The position numbers and the translations under genes were made by a program. A stretch of 64,000 nucleotides of DNA, taken from Streptococcus australis (lineage in GTDB: Bacteria; Bacillota; Bacilli; Lactobacillales; Streptococcaceae). The notes below the pieces were generated by a model. That model had not been told where the DNA came from, did no database searches, and saw only the letters and a program-made list of their open reading frames with translations. Below are positions 49,296 to 63,361 of the stretch, piece by piece (the stretch's first letter is position 1; each line of letters begins with the position of its first letter). The stretch is taken from the NCBI RefSeq assembly GCF_901543175.1, contig NZ_LR594040.1, forward strand, positions 1,364,001 through 1,428,000, in the 5' to 3' direction.

Positions 49296-50060
49296 TTATA
49301 GTTTAATGCAGAGTGTAGCGATGTAGTCATTTCCATAACGTGACAATCGATGTCTTTTGTCACATGATTCATAAAAATCAATCATAGCGAGACCATTTTT
49401 AAGTTGTCCTCTGATTTGCGTTTCTAAGGTATGGCTAAATTCATAGCCATACTCTGGGTCTATGGTTATTTTGCCTTCCGCCTCAAGCTCTTTTGAATTA
49501 AAAGGTAGTGAAAACTTTAACAGCAATTCCTTATCGGGCTTGTCCCATACAATGTCGGCATCATACATGTATATCCAAGGATTCATAAATCCGACCATTA
49601 ACAAACCGCCCTTTTTCAATACGCGAGAGGCTTCTTTATACATGTTTTCTAAATCCTCTATATATACATTTGAAACTGGATTAAAAATAATATCAAAGGT
49701 TTCATCTTCAAATGGAAATGGTTTTGTCATATCGCCTTGAACGGTAGTGATTTTTAATCCTTCTCTTTTAGCAACCAACTCATCTCTTTCTAATTGTGAT
49801 TTAGAAAAATCCATGATGGTGACATCATAACCTTTTAGAGCAAAAACTGGACCCTGCTGTCCACCACCACAAGCTAGACCTAATATCTTTTTTCCCTTGG
49901 CTTTTTCAAACCATTCTTTCGGAACTTTTTTCCCAACAGTTAAGGCAACAGAAATTGGATGTTTTCTAGCTTCTTCTAATTCTTCATGTGTCAATGGCTC
50001 AGTATAGTCATTTTTGACATTATTCCATCTATCTTGATTACATTTTATATAATCGTTCAT
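49296..50060 (-). CDS. Class I SAM-dependent methyltransferase
   Basis: 254 aa. Motif I is ILGLACGGGQQGPVFAL (about 74-90), motif II VTIMDFSKSQLE, and FPFEDETFDIIFNPVSN the post-motif. The family is widespread in Firmicutes; the substrate is unknown. It is more AT-rich than its neighbours and sits alone between rpiR and nanK inside a segment bounded by exact 29-bp direct repeats, so it is a recent insertion. No transposase or integrase is present. The ribosome site is GAGGAGATTATC. Confidence 0.85.
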   Translation of the reverse strand: MNDYIKCNQDRWNNVKNDYTEPLTHEELEEARKHPISVALTVGKKVPKEWFEKAKGKKILGLACGGGQQGPVFALKGYDVTIMDFSKSQLERDELVAKREGLKITTVQGDMTKPFPFEDETFDIIFNPVSNVYIEDLENMYKEASRVLKKGGLLMVGFMNPWIYMYDADIVWDKPDKELLLKFSLPFNSKELEAEGKITIDPEYGYEFSHTLETQIRGQLKNGLAMIDFYESCDKRHRLSRYGNDYIATLCIKL

Positions 50061-50384
50061 CTGATAATCTCCTCGTAATTTGATACTATTTCGATTTAAG
50101 GTGAATAGGTTGCCATTGCATTTTTCTCACCTATACAAATTCTAATTTGTCAATTTTCGCCTATCTCATTATATCATTTTTCCACATTTTCTCATTTACT
50201 CAAGCTAAATATCAATTAAATTGATGATAGAATTGCTCTCGCCTTAACCTTTCATAAAAGGCGATTATTTTCTCCTAGTTTCTCACGATTACCTCCTTTC
50301 GCTCAAATTTTTCAATAAAAAAAGAATTAAGCAAAACATTTTTCACTCAAGTAGTGATTAAGTGTTCTTCTTAATTCTATAGTT
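50061..50384. other. Gene-free AT-rich flank of the methyltransferase
   Basis: 324 bases with no ORF. It carries a TATAAT-like -10 for the methyltransferase near 50166-50175 and an inverted repeat AGAATTAAG/CTTAATTCT at 50323-50378 that could act as a terminator or boundary. I see nothing else in it. Confidence 0.5.
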
Positions 50385-50413
50385 CCAAACTAGGATTGTT
50401 TTGTTTTGAAATG
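50385..50413. repeat. 29-bp direct repeat, right copy (nanK 3' end in place)
   Basis: Covers the last seven codons of nanK, its TAG stop and five bases beyond. Identical to 49068-49096. Confidence 0.85.
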
Positions 50414-51274
50414 ATAATAAGCTCCCAACATACCTGCTGTATTTTGGTGATGGGCAAATTCTAATCGTGTTTTTTCAGCCAGACTTGGTACCAAGGCCGC
50501 CTTCAAGGCTGTGCGGATCTTTGGTTTAAGAATAGCCTCTTGTCCCATGATACCGCCACCGAGAATGACCACTTCTGGATTGGCAACGTAACAAATATTT
50601 GCCAGACCTTTTCCAAGGTAATCTACCATGCGGTCAATGCCAGCCATACAGACCTTGTTTCCTTCTGTGGCCTCCTTGAAAATGCGTCGCCCATTCCACT
50701 GATCAACTGGATCACCATGAGCTGCTGCCACATATTCTACCAAGGCTGTCGTAGAAGCCAAATCTTGGAAAGCTCCATCCTGCATATGCATATAACCGAC
50801 TTCACAGGCTGAATTGCTAAATCCATGGAAAACTTTCCCATCCATAATCAAGCAACCACCGATACCTGTTCCAATAGTCAAGCAAAGTGTCACACTCGCT
50901 CCCTTACCTGAACCAGATACTGCCTCAGCTAGACCTGCACAGTTGACATCATTTTCAATTTCACAAGGAATCGAAAAGTTCGTCTCGATTTCCTTTTTGA
51001 ACTGGATCCCTGCATAATTCGGAATTTGTGGGCCAGCATAGAAAATCTCACCCTTATCAGGATCCACCATTCCTGCAGAAGAAATGGCAGCACCTGCTAC
51101 TGGGCCTTTTTCTAAATAGCTGGAAACGATATCTTTTGTCTTTTGTAAGATATGGGGTCCACCCTTATGCGCCTCAGTTGACATTTCATGCGATTCAACC
51201 AGTTGGCCTTCTTGGTCAATCAAACCATATTTGATGTTGGTTCCACCAATATCAATTACAACGTAGTGTGTCAT
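50390..51274 (-). CDS. nanK: ROK-family kinase, probable N-acetylmannosamine kinase
   Basis: 294 aa. ATP motif VIDIGGTNIKYGLI (5-18), catalytic Asp in ENDVNCAGLAEA, and VVILGGGIMGQEAILKP near the end. The Cys cluster of zinc-type ROK kinases is absent and the usual EVGH is EVGYMHM. It should convert ManNAc to ManNAc-6-P, the step between the lyase and NanE. It starts 18 bases after the lyase gene and shares its promoter. Confidence 0.85.
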   Translation of the reverse strand: MTHYVVIDIGGTNIKYGLIDQEGQLVESHEMSTEAHKGGPHILQKTKDIVSSYLEKGPVAGAAISSAGMVDPDKGEIFYAGPQIPNYAGIQFKKEIETNFSIPCEIENDVNCAGLAEAVSGSGKGASVTLCLTIGTGIGGCLIMDGKVFHGFSNSACEVGYMHMQDGAFQDLASTTALVEYVAAAHGDPVDQWNGRRIFKEATEGNKVCMAGIDRMVDYLGKGLANICYVANPEVVILGGGIMGQEAILKPKIRTALKAALVPSLAEKTRLEFAHHQNTAGMLGAYYHFKTKQS

Positions 51275-51292
51275 AAATACCTCCTTATGGAT

Positions 51293-52210
51293 TTAGAGGA
51301 AGCGCTCCTTGGTTTCACGAATCAATTGAGCAGCTGCTTCTACAACTGGGCGATCTTCTTCAGTCACTGGTGTCAATGGCGAACGAACTGAACCAATATT
51401 CAATCCTTCATTGAGTTTCAAAACTTCTTTGATGACACAGTACATATTTCCATGTGCAGCAGTCAATTTACCAATGATTGCGTTGATAGCATACTGCAAT
51501 TCACGCGCTGTTTCCAAGTCTTTGTCAGCAATCAACTCATTAAGTTTCAAGAAGAGTTCTGGCATAGCACCATAAGTACCACCGATACCAGCTTTTGCAC
51601 CCATGAGACGGCCACCTAGGAACTGTTCATCTGGACCATTGAATACGATGTGGTCTTCTCCCCCAAGGCTGACAAAGGTTTGGATATCTTGAACTGGCAT
51701 AGAAGAGTTCTTAACACCGATAACACGAGGATTCTTCAACATTTCAGTGTAGAGACTTGGAGTCAAAGCAACACCTGCTAATTGAGGAATGTTGTAGATC
51801 ACATAGTCTGTGTTTGGCGCTGCAGCACTGATATCATTCCAGTATTTAGCAACTGAGTACTCAGGCAAACGGAAGTAAATTGGTGGGATTGTTGCGATAG
51901 CATCTACTCCCAAACTTTCCGCATGGCGAGCAAGTTCCATACTATCCTTTGTGTTGTTGCAAGCAACGTGAGCAATGATAGTCAATTTACCTTTGGCAAC
52001 TGCCATGACTTCTTCCAAAATCAACTTGCGGTCTTCAACGCTTTGGTAGATACATTCACCAGAAGAACCGTTGACATAGAGGCCTTGAACTCCCTTATCA
52101 ATGAAGTATTGAACCAAGGCACGCGTACGCTCTGGACTGACTTCTCCTTGATCATCATAACATGCGTAGAAGGCTGGAATGACACCTTCGTATTTTTTCA
52201 AATCTGACAT
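51293..52210 (-). CDS. nanA: N-acetylneuraminate lyase (DapA superfamily)
   Basis: 305 aa TIM-barrel aldolase splitting sialic acid into ManNAc and pyruvate. Schiff-base Lys in VIGVKNSSM (about 165), carboxylate loop YVNGSSGECIY (GSSGE in place of GSTGE), and Tyr in DYVIYNIPQLAG. It is the first gene of the lyase-nanK unit, under the bipartite promoter at 52270-52369. Note that the symbol nanA is also used for the sialidase in streptococci. Confidence 0.9.
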   Translation of the reverse strand: MSDLKKYEGVIPAFYACYDDQGEVSPERTRALVQYFIDKGVQGLYVNGSSGECIYQSVEDRKLILEEVMAVAKGKLTIIAHVACNNTKDSMELARHAESLGVDAIATIPPIYFRLPEYSVAKYWNDISAAAPNTDYVIYNIPQLAGVALTPSLYTEMLKNPRVIGVKNSSMPVQDIQTFVSLGGEDHIVFNGPDEQFLGGRLMGAKAGIGGTYGAMPELFLKLNELIADKDLETARELQYAINAIIGKLTAAHGNMYCVIKEVLKLNEGLNIGSVRSPLTPVTEEDRPVVEAAAQLIRETKERFL

Positions 52211-52269
52211 AGATTTTCTCCTAAGATTTCTTTTTTTCTGCTGAGAGCAGTTCTATTTTTTACAAGTTT

Positions 52270-52369
52270 AGTATACACCTTGTGAAAATCGCTTTCAATA
52301 TCTTGTATACACTTAGATTTTAGTTTCTACTTGTGTTTTAGAAACTGTAACGATTGAAAGTAGTTTCAG
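52270..52369 (-). promoter_or_regulatory. Sialic-acid promoter, lyase-nanK operon (bipartite operator)
   Basis: On the minus strand: -10 TATACT at 52275-52270, 17-base spacer, -35 TTGAAA at 52298-52293, box A at 52314-52327 (TAGATTTTAGTTTC on the plus strand) 16 bases upstream, and box B TTGAAAGTAGTTTCAG at 52354-52369, exactly 40 from A. A cre-like text (TTGAAAGCGATTTTCA, minus strand) overlaps the -35. The same spacing occurs at nanE and the sialidase. Confidence 0.75.
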
Positions 52370-52381
52370 AAACACCTCATT

Positions 52382-53026
52382 CTACTGGTATTTGGCGAAG
52401 ATTTTCTCCATCAAACCTGCTTGGAGAAAGACTAGCAAACCAAAACCAAAGAGGATAAAGGCTGACCCACCCAAAAGGAGAGTGAAGGCAGATAGATAAA
52501 GGACCATCACTATGAGAAAGAGAATGGCTAACATGAGGAAGAACCACGGAAAGTTAAAACTTGCCAAGATAAGCCCTTTTTGCAGCACTTCTTTCCAAGA
52601 CAAATCATAGCGAGCAGCGATGGGATAACTAGCCAGCATCACCAGAGTGAGGAAGATGAGAATCCCCAAACAAATAGCTTTCACAAGCTGGAAAGGCAAA
52701 GCTGTCTGTCCCCAGAAGAGATAGAGGTCTAAAAGACTCAACAAAACTATGCCCAACTCTAGCAAACCTAACTGGAAACCCAGTTTCAAATTTTGCTTGA
52801 AAGCTCTCAGATAGGTTCTGAAAACAGGTACTCGTCTGCTTCTCTTAATCTCAAACATGGTTTCATAGAGGCTGATTTTAGCCACTCCAATCGTCACGAT
52901 GGGCAAACAAGAGACGACAAAAAGAAGATTGGCTGTCACGATATCCAAGACCTTTTCACTGAATCGCATGAGAAAGTTATCTGTATCAAATGCTGCCTTG
53001 ATAAGGCTTACTCCTTTTTGTGCCAT
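52382..53026 (-). CDS. DUF624-family (YesL-like) membrane protein
   Basis: 214 aa with five or six hydrophobic helices (LDIVTANLLFVVSCLPIVTI; GLLELGIVLLSLLDLYLFWG; LVKAICLGILIFLTLVMLASY). YesL-type proteins often accompany carbohydrate ABC transporters, and this one is the last gene of the nanE-satABC unit. Role unknown. It ends 12 bases before the box B of the lyase promoter. Confidence 0.8.
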   Translation of the reverse strand: MAQKGVSLIKAAFDTDNFLMRFSEKVLDIVTANLLFVVSCLPIVTIGVAKISLYETMFEIKRSRRVPVFRTYLRAFKQNLKLGFQLGLLELGIVLLSLLDLYLFWGQTALPFQLVKAICLGILIFLTLVMLASYPIAARYDLSWKEVLQKGLILASFNFPWFFLMLAILFLIVMVLYLSAFTLLLGGSAFILFGFGLLVFLQAGLMEKIFAKYQ

Positions 53027-53046
53027 GTTTGCTCCTCCTGATTTTT

Positions 53047-53499
53047 TTAATCAATCAAAATTTTAAAGAGATATTTGCGAATCTTCTCTTCCATACCTGC
53101 ATAGCCATTTGGCTGGTGAGGTTCTCCTGGGAAGAAAATCGCAAAATTGTGATAACCCAACAAGAGTGGGTAGTGTTCATGACAATGGACAAAACCAATG
53201 TCACTCGCTTCATCGAATGCTACCGCCTCGTCTTTGATACGTGAACCGTAGCTCGAATATTCATGTCCTTCTACCAGCAAATGCAAATCTGCATAATTCT
53301 TATGGTGCTCAAATTGATCATTTTCAGCTTGATTGAGGACATTTTCCTGAACAACTAGAAAGACCTTGTCCCCGTCAATCTCATACTTACCTAGTTCGAA
53401 AGAACCCTTACGGTGCTGATAGAGATAGTCGATAGCCTTATCTAGATTGGGATGAATCCCTTTGTAAAAGGTGATGTTTTTCAAATCGTCAAAAATCAT
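53047..53499 (-). CDS. YhcH/YjgK/YiaL-family protein
   Basis: 150 aa cupin-like protein. FEHHKNYADLHLLVEGHE and FFPGEPHQP carry the His/Glu metal-binding residues of the family. Members in sialic-acid loci (NanQ) speed up anomer conversion of sialic acid; here that role is inferred from family and context. Confidence 0.85.
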   Translation of the reverse strand: MIFDDLKNITFYKGIHPNLDKAIDYLYQHRKGSFELGKYEIDGDKVFLVVQENVLNQAENDQFEHHKNYADLHLLVEGHEYSSYGSRIKDEAVAFDEASDIGFVHCHEHYPLLLGYHNFAIFFPGEPHQPNGYAGMEEKIRKYLFKILID

Positions 53500-53546
53500 A
53501 CTTTTTCCTTCGTTTCTGATAGTTAACCAGAATCATAAATTAAGTT

Positions 53547-53608
53547 TATAAGTGTCTGACAAAACTTCACGAAGTAACTGCATTCTCTCCATTTTGTAGA
53601 CACTTATA
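53547..53608. repeat. 62-bp palindromic element
   Basis: TATAAGTGTCT at the left and AGACACTTATA at the right are exact inverted repeats, extended inward with one bulge (GACAAAA, TTTTGT). It has no T-run and so is not a typical terminator. It lies between the satC-type permease and the YhcH gene. The rest of 53500-53671 shows no gene. Confidence 0.55.
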
Positions 53609-53671
53609 ACTCTATATTTCCATAGTATGTCAAGACCACTTCCGCAACCTTGATATACTAGTTTACTTTTC

Positions 53672-54511
53672 TTATCCCTTAACAGCTCCCATAGTAATAC
53701 CCTGAGTGAAGGATTTTTGGAAGACAAGGAAGACGGTTACGATTGGCACGGCTGCAAGAGCTGCACCAGCCATGATCAAACCATAGTTGGTTGCCATTTC
53801 AGCCTGCATGGTTGCAACCCCGAGTGAGATAGTCAAGTTTTGACGTGAAGTCAACATAACCAACTGCATGAAGTAGTCGTTCCAAGTATTGATGAAGGTA
53901 AAGATTGCAAGGGCTGCAAATCCTGGCTTCACAATAGGGAAGGCTACGCTCCAGAAGGTACGAATTTCACCACAACCGTCGATTTTAGCTGATTCAAGCA
54001 ATTCTGTAGGGATATTTTCACTGAATTGTTTCATGAGGAAGACCCCGAATGGCCATCCAATCAAAGGCAGGATAACTGCCCAAAGTGTATCGTGAATTCC
54101 CATGAAGTTGACGATACGCACCAATGGTACAAGGACAACTTGTTTTGGAAGAGCCATGGCAGCGATAAAGACTGCAAAGAGGATGCGCTGACCATAGAAA
54201 CGTTTTTTAGCCAAGACATAACCTGCTAGAGAAGAGGTTGCACAGACTAAGAACATGGTTACCAGTGAGATAAATACAGAGTTCCACATCCACTGCATAG
54301 CAGGGTTTTGCACCATGAGTTGTTGGAAGTTCTCCATGGTTGGCATTTTAGGGAACCACTGTGGTGGAATCATGATGGTATCAGGTTGTGATTTGAAGGC
54401 CCCTGTCAAGATCCAGTAGAATGGAAAGATGAACAGTACGGTCAACAAGAGCAAGATAATCGTTGAAATAACAGTGAAAGCTGTTAAAGGTTTCTTTTGT
54501 GTGGGTTGCAT
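53672..54511 (-). CDS. satC: Sialic-acid ABC transporter permease, MalG type
   Basis: 279 aa with six helices. The coupling motif EAA-like sequence is ESAKIDGCGEIRTFWSVAFP IVKP-type (about 191-214), placing it in the MalG/carbohydrate family CUT1. With the upstream permease and binding protein it forms the importer known as SatABC in pneumococci. The ATPase is not encoded here; CUT1 systems in streptococci share MsmK. Confidence 0.85.
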   Translation of the reverse strand: MQPTQKKPLTAFTVISTIILLLLTVLFIFPFYWILTGAFKSQPDTIMIPPQWFPKMPTMENFQQLMVQNPAMQWMWNSVFISLVTMFLVCATSSLAGYVLAKKRFYGQRILFAVFIAAMALPKQVVLVPLVRIVNFMGIHDTLWAVILPLIGWPFGVFLMKQFSENIPTELLESAKIDGCGEIRTFWSVAFPIVKPGFAALAIFTFINTWNDYFMQLVMLTSRQNLTISLGVATMQAEMATNYGLIMAGAALAAVPIVTVFLVFQKSFTQGITMGAVKG

Positions 54512-54526
54512 AACTGTCTCCTTTCT

Positions 54527-55414
54527 TTAGTATTCTACGTCGTTTCCGAGGATCTTGAATTGAGCAAAGCTGACAATGGCAATCATCACTGCCAAGAAGA
54601 CACCGATGGTATTTGCATAGCCGTATTCTGTCAATTGGAAGGCTTTTTCGTAAAGGTAGTACATGAGTGTACTTGTTGAGTAGTTTGGACCACCAGATGT
54701 CAACAATTGAATCAAGGCGAAACATTGGAAAGAGTTGATAGTCGTAATGATCGCGATGTAAAGAGTTGTTGGAAGAAGGCTAGGCCATTTGATCTTCCAG
54801 AAGACTTGGAACTCAGTCGCACCGTCAACACGCGCTGCTTCAACAAGTGAATTATCAATATTTCCCATGGCAGCGATATAAAGGATAATCGGTTGACCAA
54901 CAGATGTTGTCAAAAGGATAATCATAATCGCTAGCAAGGCCCAGTTTTTATCACCCAGCCAAGAAATGTTTTGGCTGATGATATGACTTGACTTAAGGAC
55001 AAAGTTCAGAATCCCTGATAGGGGATCGTAAATCCATTTCCATACAACCGTTACGGCAACGCTACCTGTAACTACAGGAAGGAAGAATACGAAACGATAG
55101 AAGGATCTAGCAATCGCATTTTGATGATAGGTTTGAGATGCTACAAAGAGCGAGAAGAGAACCACAATCGGAACTGATCCAATAACCAGAATAACGGTAT
55201 TGATCAAAGACTTGGTAAAGACAGGATCTTTAAACATGCGAACGTAGTTGTCTAAGCCCACAAACTCAAAGCTGGTCATGGAGTAGTTAAAGAAGCTTGT
55301 AATGAATCCCATAATCATAGGAGCCAAGACGAAGATCACAAAGAAGAACAATACTGGTGCTAAGAAAGCATAGGAAATCACTGTTTCCCGCATGCGAATT
55401 TTATTGACTTTCAC
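54527..55414 (-). CDS. satB: Sialic-acid ABC transporter permease, MalF type
   Basis: About 295 aa with six helices. The EAA-like loop is EAARVDGATEFQVFWKIKWP. The GTG at 55414 has GAGAGG eight bases upstream; a GTG at 55423 is also possible. It lies 15 bases before satC. Family and position match the inner-membrane partner of the sialic-acid importer. Confidence 0.85.
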   Translation of the reverse strand: MKVNKIRMRETVISYAFLAPVLFFFVIFVLAPMIMGFITSFFNYSMTSFEFVGLDNYVRMFKDPVFTKSLINTVILVIGSVPIVVLFSLFVASQTYHQNAIARSFYRFVFFLPVVTGSVAVTVVWKWIYDPLSGILNFVLKSSHIISQNISWLGDKNWALLAIMIILLTTSVGQPIILYIAAMGNIDNSLVEAARVDGATEFQVFWKIKWPSLLPTTLYIAIITTINSFQCFALIQLLTSGGPNYSTSTLMYYLYEKAFQLTEYGYANTIGVFLAVMIAIVSFAQFKILGNDVEY

Positions 55415-55553
55415 AGTCGGCACCTCTCTTTCGAATAGAATATTTTTTGATTTTCTTGAACTGTTTTAAAATCAAAATGAAATTTTTTAAGATTCGCTTA
55501 TGTAAGAACTTCATTTTAATTTCGTGACAGTTCCTTACATTTCAAACAAAAGT

Positions 55554-55592
55554 CCCCCTTTTCTTACACCTTAGTGCACAGGGAAAAGGGGG
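55554..55592 (-). terminator. Intercistronic hairpin between satA and satB
   Basis: On the minus strand CCCCCTTTTC...GAAAAGGGGG, followed by ACTTTTG. A weak T-run suggests partial termination or protection of satA mRNA, so that more binding protein than permease is made. Confidence 0.65.
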
Positions 55593-55611
55593 AATCAATC
55601 TGACTTAGTGC

Positions 55612-56991
<1,380 letters not shown>

Positions 56992-56995
56992 CTAT

Positions 56996-57011
56996 TTGTA
57001 TACGTTTTCAT
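56996..57011 (-). promoter_or_regulatory. Catabolite-responsive element (cre) before satA
   Basis: Minus strand ATGAAAACGTATACAA fits the consensus WTGNNARCGNWWWCAW at every position. It is 56 bases before the satA start and between nanE and satA, so CcpA could lower sat expression when glucose is present. Confidence 0.75.
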
Positions 57012-57054
57012 TTCATCCGACGCATCGACCACTCTCCTCTGTTTTGAGATTGTG

Positions 57055-57753
57055 TTATTTAAGACCGGCAACAAAGCGTTCCGTAATCTCTTTCGGTCTA
57101 GTAATAGCTCCACCGACAACGATGCCTCGCACCCCATATTCAAGGATTTGTTTGGCTTGTTCTGGTGTATGAATTTTCCCTTCAGCGATGACATCCACAC
57201 CGGCATCGCAGAGTTTTTTAATCAGTTCAAAGTCTGGACCATCTACTTTTGGACTGTAAGAAGTATAACCTGATAGGGTTGTTCCAACAAAATCAATTCC
57301 TGCTTCGACTGCTGCTAGCCCTTCTTCAAAAGTACTGGTATCAGCCATTAAGAGTTGATGAGGATATTTTTCTTTGACTTGTCGGATAAAATCCTGGATT
57401 TCCAAACCGTCGTAACGTTCACGTTTGGTACAATCCAGAGCAATGACCTCTATGTCTAGTTCAGCCAGTTCATCAACTTCTTTCATAGTAGCTGTAATGA
57501 ATGGCTCCTGCGGCGGATAGTCACGCTTGATAATCCCGATAATCGGGAGTTTCGTAACCTCCTTGATCTCCTTGATATCACGAACACTGTTTGCTCGGAT
57601 ACCGACTGCTCCACCTTGCTCAGCCGCTTTGACTAGCAAGGGGATGACCCCTCCCGCTTCTGTATAAAGCGGTTCGTGAGGAAGTGCCTGGCAAGAGACA
57701 ATGATTCCATCTTTGATTTGTTCAATCAAGGCTTCTTTGCTGATCTGTGGCAT
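57055..57753 (-). CDS. nanE: N-acetylmannosamine-6-phosphate 2-epimerase
   Basis: 232 aa TIM-barrel enzyme converting ManNAc-6-P to GlcNAc-6-P. Signatures: [53 protein letters not shown] and [18 protein letters not shown]. The ATG at 57753 has GGGAGGAAAGAGG upstream; the longer frame is not used. It starts the nanE-satABC-yhcH-yesL unit. Confidence 0.95.
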   Translation of the reverse strand: MPQISKEALIEQIKDGIIVSCQALPHEPLYTEAGGVIPLLVKAAEQGGAVGIRANSVRDIKEIKEVTKLPIIGIIKRDYPPQEPFITATMKEVDELAELDIEVIALDCTKRERYDGLEIQDFIRQVKEKYPHQLLMADTSTFEEGLAAVEAGIDFVGTTLSGYTSYSPKVDGPDFELIKKLCDAGVDVIAEGKIHTPEQAKQILEYGVRGIVVGGAITRPKEITERFVAGLK

Positions 57754-57786
57754 CCTCTTTCCTCCCTTTCTTGTTCTTATGGGCTT

Positions 57787-57886
57787 ATTATATATCATTT
57801 GTTAAGCGCTTTCAATAGTTTGTAGTGGAATAGATTTCAGTTTCAAAACTATTTTATAGAACAGACTATCCTGAAAGTAGTTTCAG
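57787..57886 (-). promoter_or_regulatory. Sialic-acid promoter, nanE-sat operon (bipartite operator)
   Basis: Minus strand: -10 TATAAT at 57792-57787, 17-base spacer, -35 TTGAAA at 57815-57810, box A at 57831-57844 (plus strand TAGATTTCAGTTTC) 16 bases upstream, box B CTGAAAGTAGTTTCAG at 57871-57886, 40 from A. A cre-like text (TTGAAAGCGCTTAACAA, minus) overlaps the -35 but has one extra base against the consensus. Confidence 0.78.
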
Positions 57887-57925
57887 ACATCTTAGAATTT
57901 CTTATTAGCACACCTTGAACCGAAA

Positions 57926-57958
57926 GAAAAAGATAGCAGGCTGAAAAACCTACTATCT
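57926..57958 (-). terminator. Terminator of the sialidase gene
   Basis: Minus strand GATAGTAGG-tttttcag-CCTGCTATC followed by TTTTTC, 42 bases after the sialidase stop. Confidence 0.75.
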
Positions 57959-57998
57959 CCTTCTAATTTTACAAAGCCAAATGATTAAAATTATTCTC

Positions 57999-61970
<3,972 letters not shown>

Positions 61971-62015
61971 TCAAACAGCGGAAAGTTTCCTCCTTTCGCA
62001 TAATACCTTTCCCTT

Positions 62016-62115
62016 ATTATACAATAAACTTTGAACTTTATAGCTAAATTGATATAGAATAGATTTTACTTTTAAGACTATTTTAATATTTTAAATTTTC
62101 TAAAAGTACTTTCAG
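62016..62115 (-). promoter_or_regulatory. Sialic-acid promoter, sialidase gene (bipartite operator)
   Basis: Minus strand: -10 TATAAT at 62021-62016, 17-base spacer, poor -35 (GCTATA at 62044-62039), box A TAGATTTTACTTTT at 62060-62073 (plus strand) 16 bases upstream, box B CTAAAAGTACTTTCAG at 62100-62115, 40 from A. The poor -35 suggests dependence on an activator. The rest of the 61827-62154 gap is leader. Confidence 0.75.
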
Positions 62116-62125
62116 AGCTTTGTGA

Positions 62126-62150
62126 CAAAAAAGAGAGCGAGTGCCCTCTC
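62126..62150 (-). terminator. Terminator of the CE7 esterase gene
   Basis: Minus strand GAGAGGGC-ACTC-GCTCTCTTTTTT, right after the stop. Confidence 0.8.
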
Positions 62151-62154
62151 AAAG

Positions 62155-63138
62155 TTATTTTTTTACATAAGAAAAAGAAATCTCACTACCACAGAGCCAA
62201 TTGTAGACTTGGTCATTGACAAAAACATTCATGGCTTCGTGGGCATACTCAGACATGATACGATAGGCCTTATCGCAAGTTAGACGATTATAAATCGCAA
62301 ACTGGGTAATAGGATAGCAAACATCGTCATCCAAGCCCGTGATCATCTTGACCTCTCCTTTGATCCGATGGGCAAGATTCTTCACATCGATATAGGCAAG
62401 GGTCGCCATGATTTCCTCCTCTGTTTCATGGAAGGGATCGTGGAACTTGAAATAACGGAAGAGTTCATCATAGGCTTCACTGGTATTGCCAATCTCAAGC
62501 ACTCGTCTAAAGTCAGACAAGAAGGGATAGATGGCAACTGTTCGCTGAATCCGAGGATTAAGCGCTGCTGCAACCAGGGCTAAAGCTCCTCCCTGTGAGG
62601 CACCATAGCTAGAAAGTCTTTCCTCATCTACCTGTGGCAGACTAGCAACAATTTCGATCAACTGGTAAATATCCAGATAGACATCCTTATAAAAGAGCTG
62701 GTCTCGTCCTTCAACGGCACCACGGATAATGTGCCCCTTGACCGTATTTCCTAGTGGTGAGCGCAAGCCGTCTTGTGAATAGCCCGACTGGCCTCGAACG
62801 TCCATAGAAACAACACCGTAACCAGCCACAGTATAGGCCAGCATGTCAGCCCAATCCCAACCACGCCCCATGTAGCCATGGAAATGGAAGATTAGCGGAA
62901 CCTTCTCCTCAGTCTTTGGAAGGACGACGCGTGCATAGACCTTTCCTTCATTAGTTCCCTCAAAGATTAGCTCATAGCACTTTACTTGAGGAATATGGAA
63001 ATCCTTTTCCTCCAACTGGTAGGCAGGAAGAACTGAAACTTTTTTGACTTCCTCATCCCAGAAAACATCAAAGTCTTCTGGGACCTCATCCCTTCCTTTA
63101 TAAATCTTGATTTCTTCTAGCAAAGCTGGATTTTTCAT
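62155..63138 (-). CDS. CE7-family acetyl esterase / cephalosporin-C deacetylase
   Basis: 327 aa. Nucleophile elbow SSYGASQGGALALVAAAL (Ser about 183), Asp in GLDDDVCYP and His in SEYAHEAMNVF form the triad; FHFHGYMGRGWDW is the oxyanion region. CE7 enzymes deacetylate small sugars and antibiotics. Its place beside the sialidase suggests removal of O-acetyl groups from sialic acid or glycans, which is inference. The ATG at 63138 has AAAGGAG upstream; extra upstream codons in the frame fall in the BOX-bearing region. Intracellular, without signal peptide. Confidence 0.88.
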   Translation of the reverse strand: MKNPALLEEIKIYKGRDEVPEDFDVFWDEEVKKVSVLPAYQLEEKDFHIPQVKCYELIFEGTNEGKVYARVVLPKTEEKVPLIFHFHGYMGRGWDWADMLAYTVAGYGVVSMDVRGQSGYSQDGLRSPLGNTVKGHIIRGAVEGRDQLFYKDVYLDIYQLIEIVASLPQVDEERLSSYGASQGGALALVAAALNPRIQRTVAIYPFLSDFRRVLEIGNTSEAYDELFRYFKFHDPFHETEEEIMATLAYIDVKNLAHRIKGEVKMITGLDDDVCYPITQFAIYNRLTCDKAYRIMSEYAHEAMNVFVNDQVYNWLCGSEISFSYVKK

Positions 63139-63211
63139 AGCATGCTCCTTTTGATCTGTAATCGCTATCATAACTGTAGCATATCTAAGAAAGCAATGCA
63201 AGAAAGAAGGG

Positions 63212-63320
63212 TAATACCCTTCGAAAATCATATTCAAACCACGTCAACGTCGCCTTGCCGTACTCAAGCACAGCCTGCGGCCAGTTTCCTAGTTTGCTCT
63301 TTGATTTTCATTGAGTATAA
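63212..63320 (-). repeat. BOX element (boxA and boxC)
   Basis: Minus strand begins TTATACTCAATGAAAATC, continues with AAAGAGCAAACTAGGAAACT and GGCCGCAGGCTG (boxA) and ends GATTTTCGAAGGGTATTA (boxC). There is no boxB between. BOX elements are intergenic repeats of pneumococcus and relatives. It lies between the axe-type gene and its putative regulatory box. Confidence 0.85.
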
Positions 63321-63361
63321 ACAGAAAGTGATTTTAGATTCTCCTCCCTCAAACTGATCGT

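Noticed and set aside
49068..50413. Insertion sequence carrying the methyltransferase
   Set aside because: No transposase, no terminal inverted repeats at the repeat borders, and the direct repeat is nanK sequence rather than a short target duplication.
53533..53727. 64-aa minus-strand ORF between satC and the YhcH gene
   Set aside because: It overlaps the satC end out of frame, crosses the palindrome, and has no ribosome site.
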